From Gammaproteobacteria bacterium (GTDB lineage: Bacteria; Pseudomonadota; Gammaproteobacteria; Steroidobacterales; JABDKV01), in the NCBI GenBank assembly GCA_013003425.1, contig JABDJB010000064.1:1-37211 (forward strand): a stretch of DNA of 37,211 nucleotides, given 5' to 3'. The notes under the pieces are model-generated. The model had not been told where the DNA came from, ran no database searches, and saw only the letters and a list, made by a program, of their open reading frames with translations. Position numbers and translations under genes: made by a program. Shown piece by piece: positions 36,439 through 37,211 of this stretch. Within the stretch, counting starts at the first letter, position 1. The number at the start of each line of letters is the position of its first letter.

Positions 36439-37211
36439 AAAGCACTCTCACTCTGCGTTCAAATAATCTCGGGTCTCGCGGCGGTGGCAGCGGCGAGGCC
36501 TTGTAGACGGCCGCTTCGATCGAGCGGACCACGGCAGCGTCGCCGTTACAGCTGACAATCTTTACGCCGGTCACTTCGCCACCCGGTATCTGGGTCAGCA
36601 GCAACTCGCACTTCAGCCCGCTCAGGGCGCCGGGGGGCTGGATCCAGTTGCGTACGATGCGCTGGCTGATCAAAGTCTTGTATTCATCCAGCAGTCCGGA
36701 CTCTACTGCATCTCGCCGTGCTGCTTCTTCGGCAATCTGGCGGCGCAATTGTTCCTCTCTTTCTTCCTGTAACTGCGCCTCGCGCCGTGCCGCTTCTTCC
36801 CTGCGGCGTTTTTCTGCCAACGCCGCCTGCTCCTTTTTCACACGCTCGGCTTCCAGCTCGGCCAACCGCTGCTGCTCAGCCTCTGCTTTCGCTTCGCGCT
36901 CGGCGGCGGCCTTCTGCTCCGATTCCTGCTGCGCCTTGCGCTCGGCGGCGGCCTGCTGCTCGCGCTCCCTGCGCTGCTGCTGTTCCTCGCGCTCGGCTGC
37001 CTGGCGGCGTCGTTCTACCTCGGCCAGGCGCTGCTCCTCGCGCTCGCGCTCGGCACGCGCCCTGGCCGCCTGTTCATCCAGCTCACGCTGCACCTCGGCA
37101 GCCCGGATGGCCTCGTCTGCGGCCTGCAGTTTTTCCAGCTCGGCCGCGATCAGTGATTCGTCGACTACCGCCGCCTGGATCGCCAGCGGTGGCGACTCGG
37201 ATGCCGCGGTA
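36422..37211 (-). CDS. tolA: TolA, C-terminal part (cut by window edge)
   Basis: The frame is open to the right edge; about 262 residues are visible and the N-terminal membrane anchor lies outside. Visible are the long Ala/Glu/Arg/Lys-rich helical domain II (repeats of E-R-E, A-E-R, Q-Q-R) and the globular domain III (residues after VESGLLDEYKTLISQRIVRNW, with LKCELLLTQIPGGEVTGVKIV). TolA joins TolQR in the inner membrane to TolB and Pal. It ends 17 bases beyond the start of tolB. The beginning of the real gene is not visible. Confidence 0.93.
   Translation of the reverse strand, partial: TAASESPPLAIQAAVVDESLIAAELEKLQAADEAIRAAEVQRELDEQAARARAEREREEQRLAEVERRRQAAEREEQQQRREREQQAAAERKAQQESEQKAAAEREAKAEAEQQRLAELEAERVKKEQAALAEKRRREEAARREAQLQEEREEQLRRQIAEEAARRDAVESGLLDEYKTLISQRIVRNWIQPPGALSGLKCELLLTQIPGGEVTGVKIVSCNGDAAVVRSIEAAVYKASPLPPPRDPRLFERRVRVLFEPEN

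Overview
The window looks like a chromosomal segment of a GC-rich gammaproteobacterium. The main evidence is the order tolA-tolB-pal-cpoB-queE-queC-tRNA-Lys at the right end, a fused ThrA (aspartokinase plus homoserine dehydrogenase) followed by thrB and thrC, an E. coli-type TatD, and a FadH the same length as the E. coli enzyme. The exact order cannot be fixed from sequence alone; uncultured marine or soil lineages are plausible. No phage, plasmid or CRISPR genes are visible.

Layout. Bases 1-5160: the 3' part of a large YD-repeat (RHS) surface protein with a calcium-binding TSP3/dockerin-like insert and an AT-rich C-terminal tail, followed by a REP-associated tyrosine transposase (RAYT) bracketed by its own repeats. 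Bases 5230-9840: a YbaK-type tRNA-editing protein, a proline-rich membrane-anchored protein, a PQQ-type sugar dehydrogenase lipoprotein, a small membrane protein and a PEP-CTERM protein. Bases 10027-17843 (minus strand): seven genes chained by stop/start overlaps, coding for an ABC export system (adaptor, ATPase, two permeases), FadH, a beta-solenoid lipoprotein and a YgjP-like metallopeptidase. Bases 17968-20899 (plus strand): tatD, a DUF2959 lipoprotein and an M20 peptidase.

Bases 20900-24320 are the accessory part: solo REP repeats, a diverged direct repeat of about 125-140 bases on either side of a low-GC periplasmic gene, a CIA30-domain gene, and a second RAYT bounded by perfect 27-base inverted repeats. 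A third, hairpin-type REP follows at 24293.

Bases 24317-37211 (minus strand) are mostly core metabolism and envelope. First come a DUF885-like metallopeptidase lipoprotein and a NERD protein. Next is a probable operon GFA-pdxJ-thrA-thrB-thrC, which makes pyridoxine phosphate and converts aspartate to threonine. Then come tRNA-Lys(UUU), the preQ0 genes queE and queC, and the Tol-Pal envelope system, with tolA cut by the window edge.

The most interesting items are the two independent RAYT/repeat systems with solo repeats, the direct-repeat pair around the low-GC gene, the RHS tail switch, the mixed ABC/FadH/solenoid/protease overlap chain, and a Bacteroidetes-like PdxJ placed upstream of thrABC.
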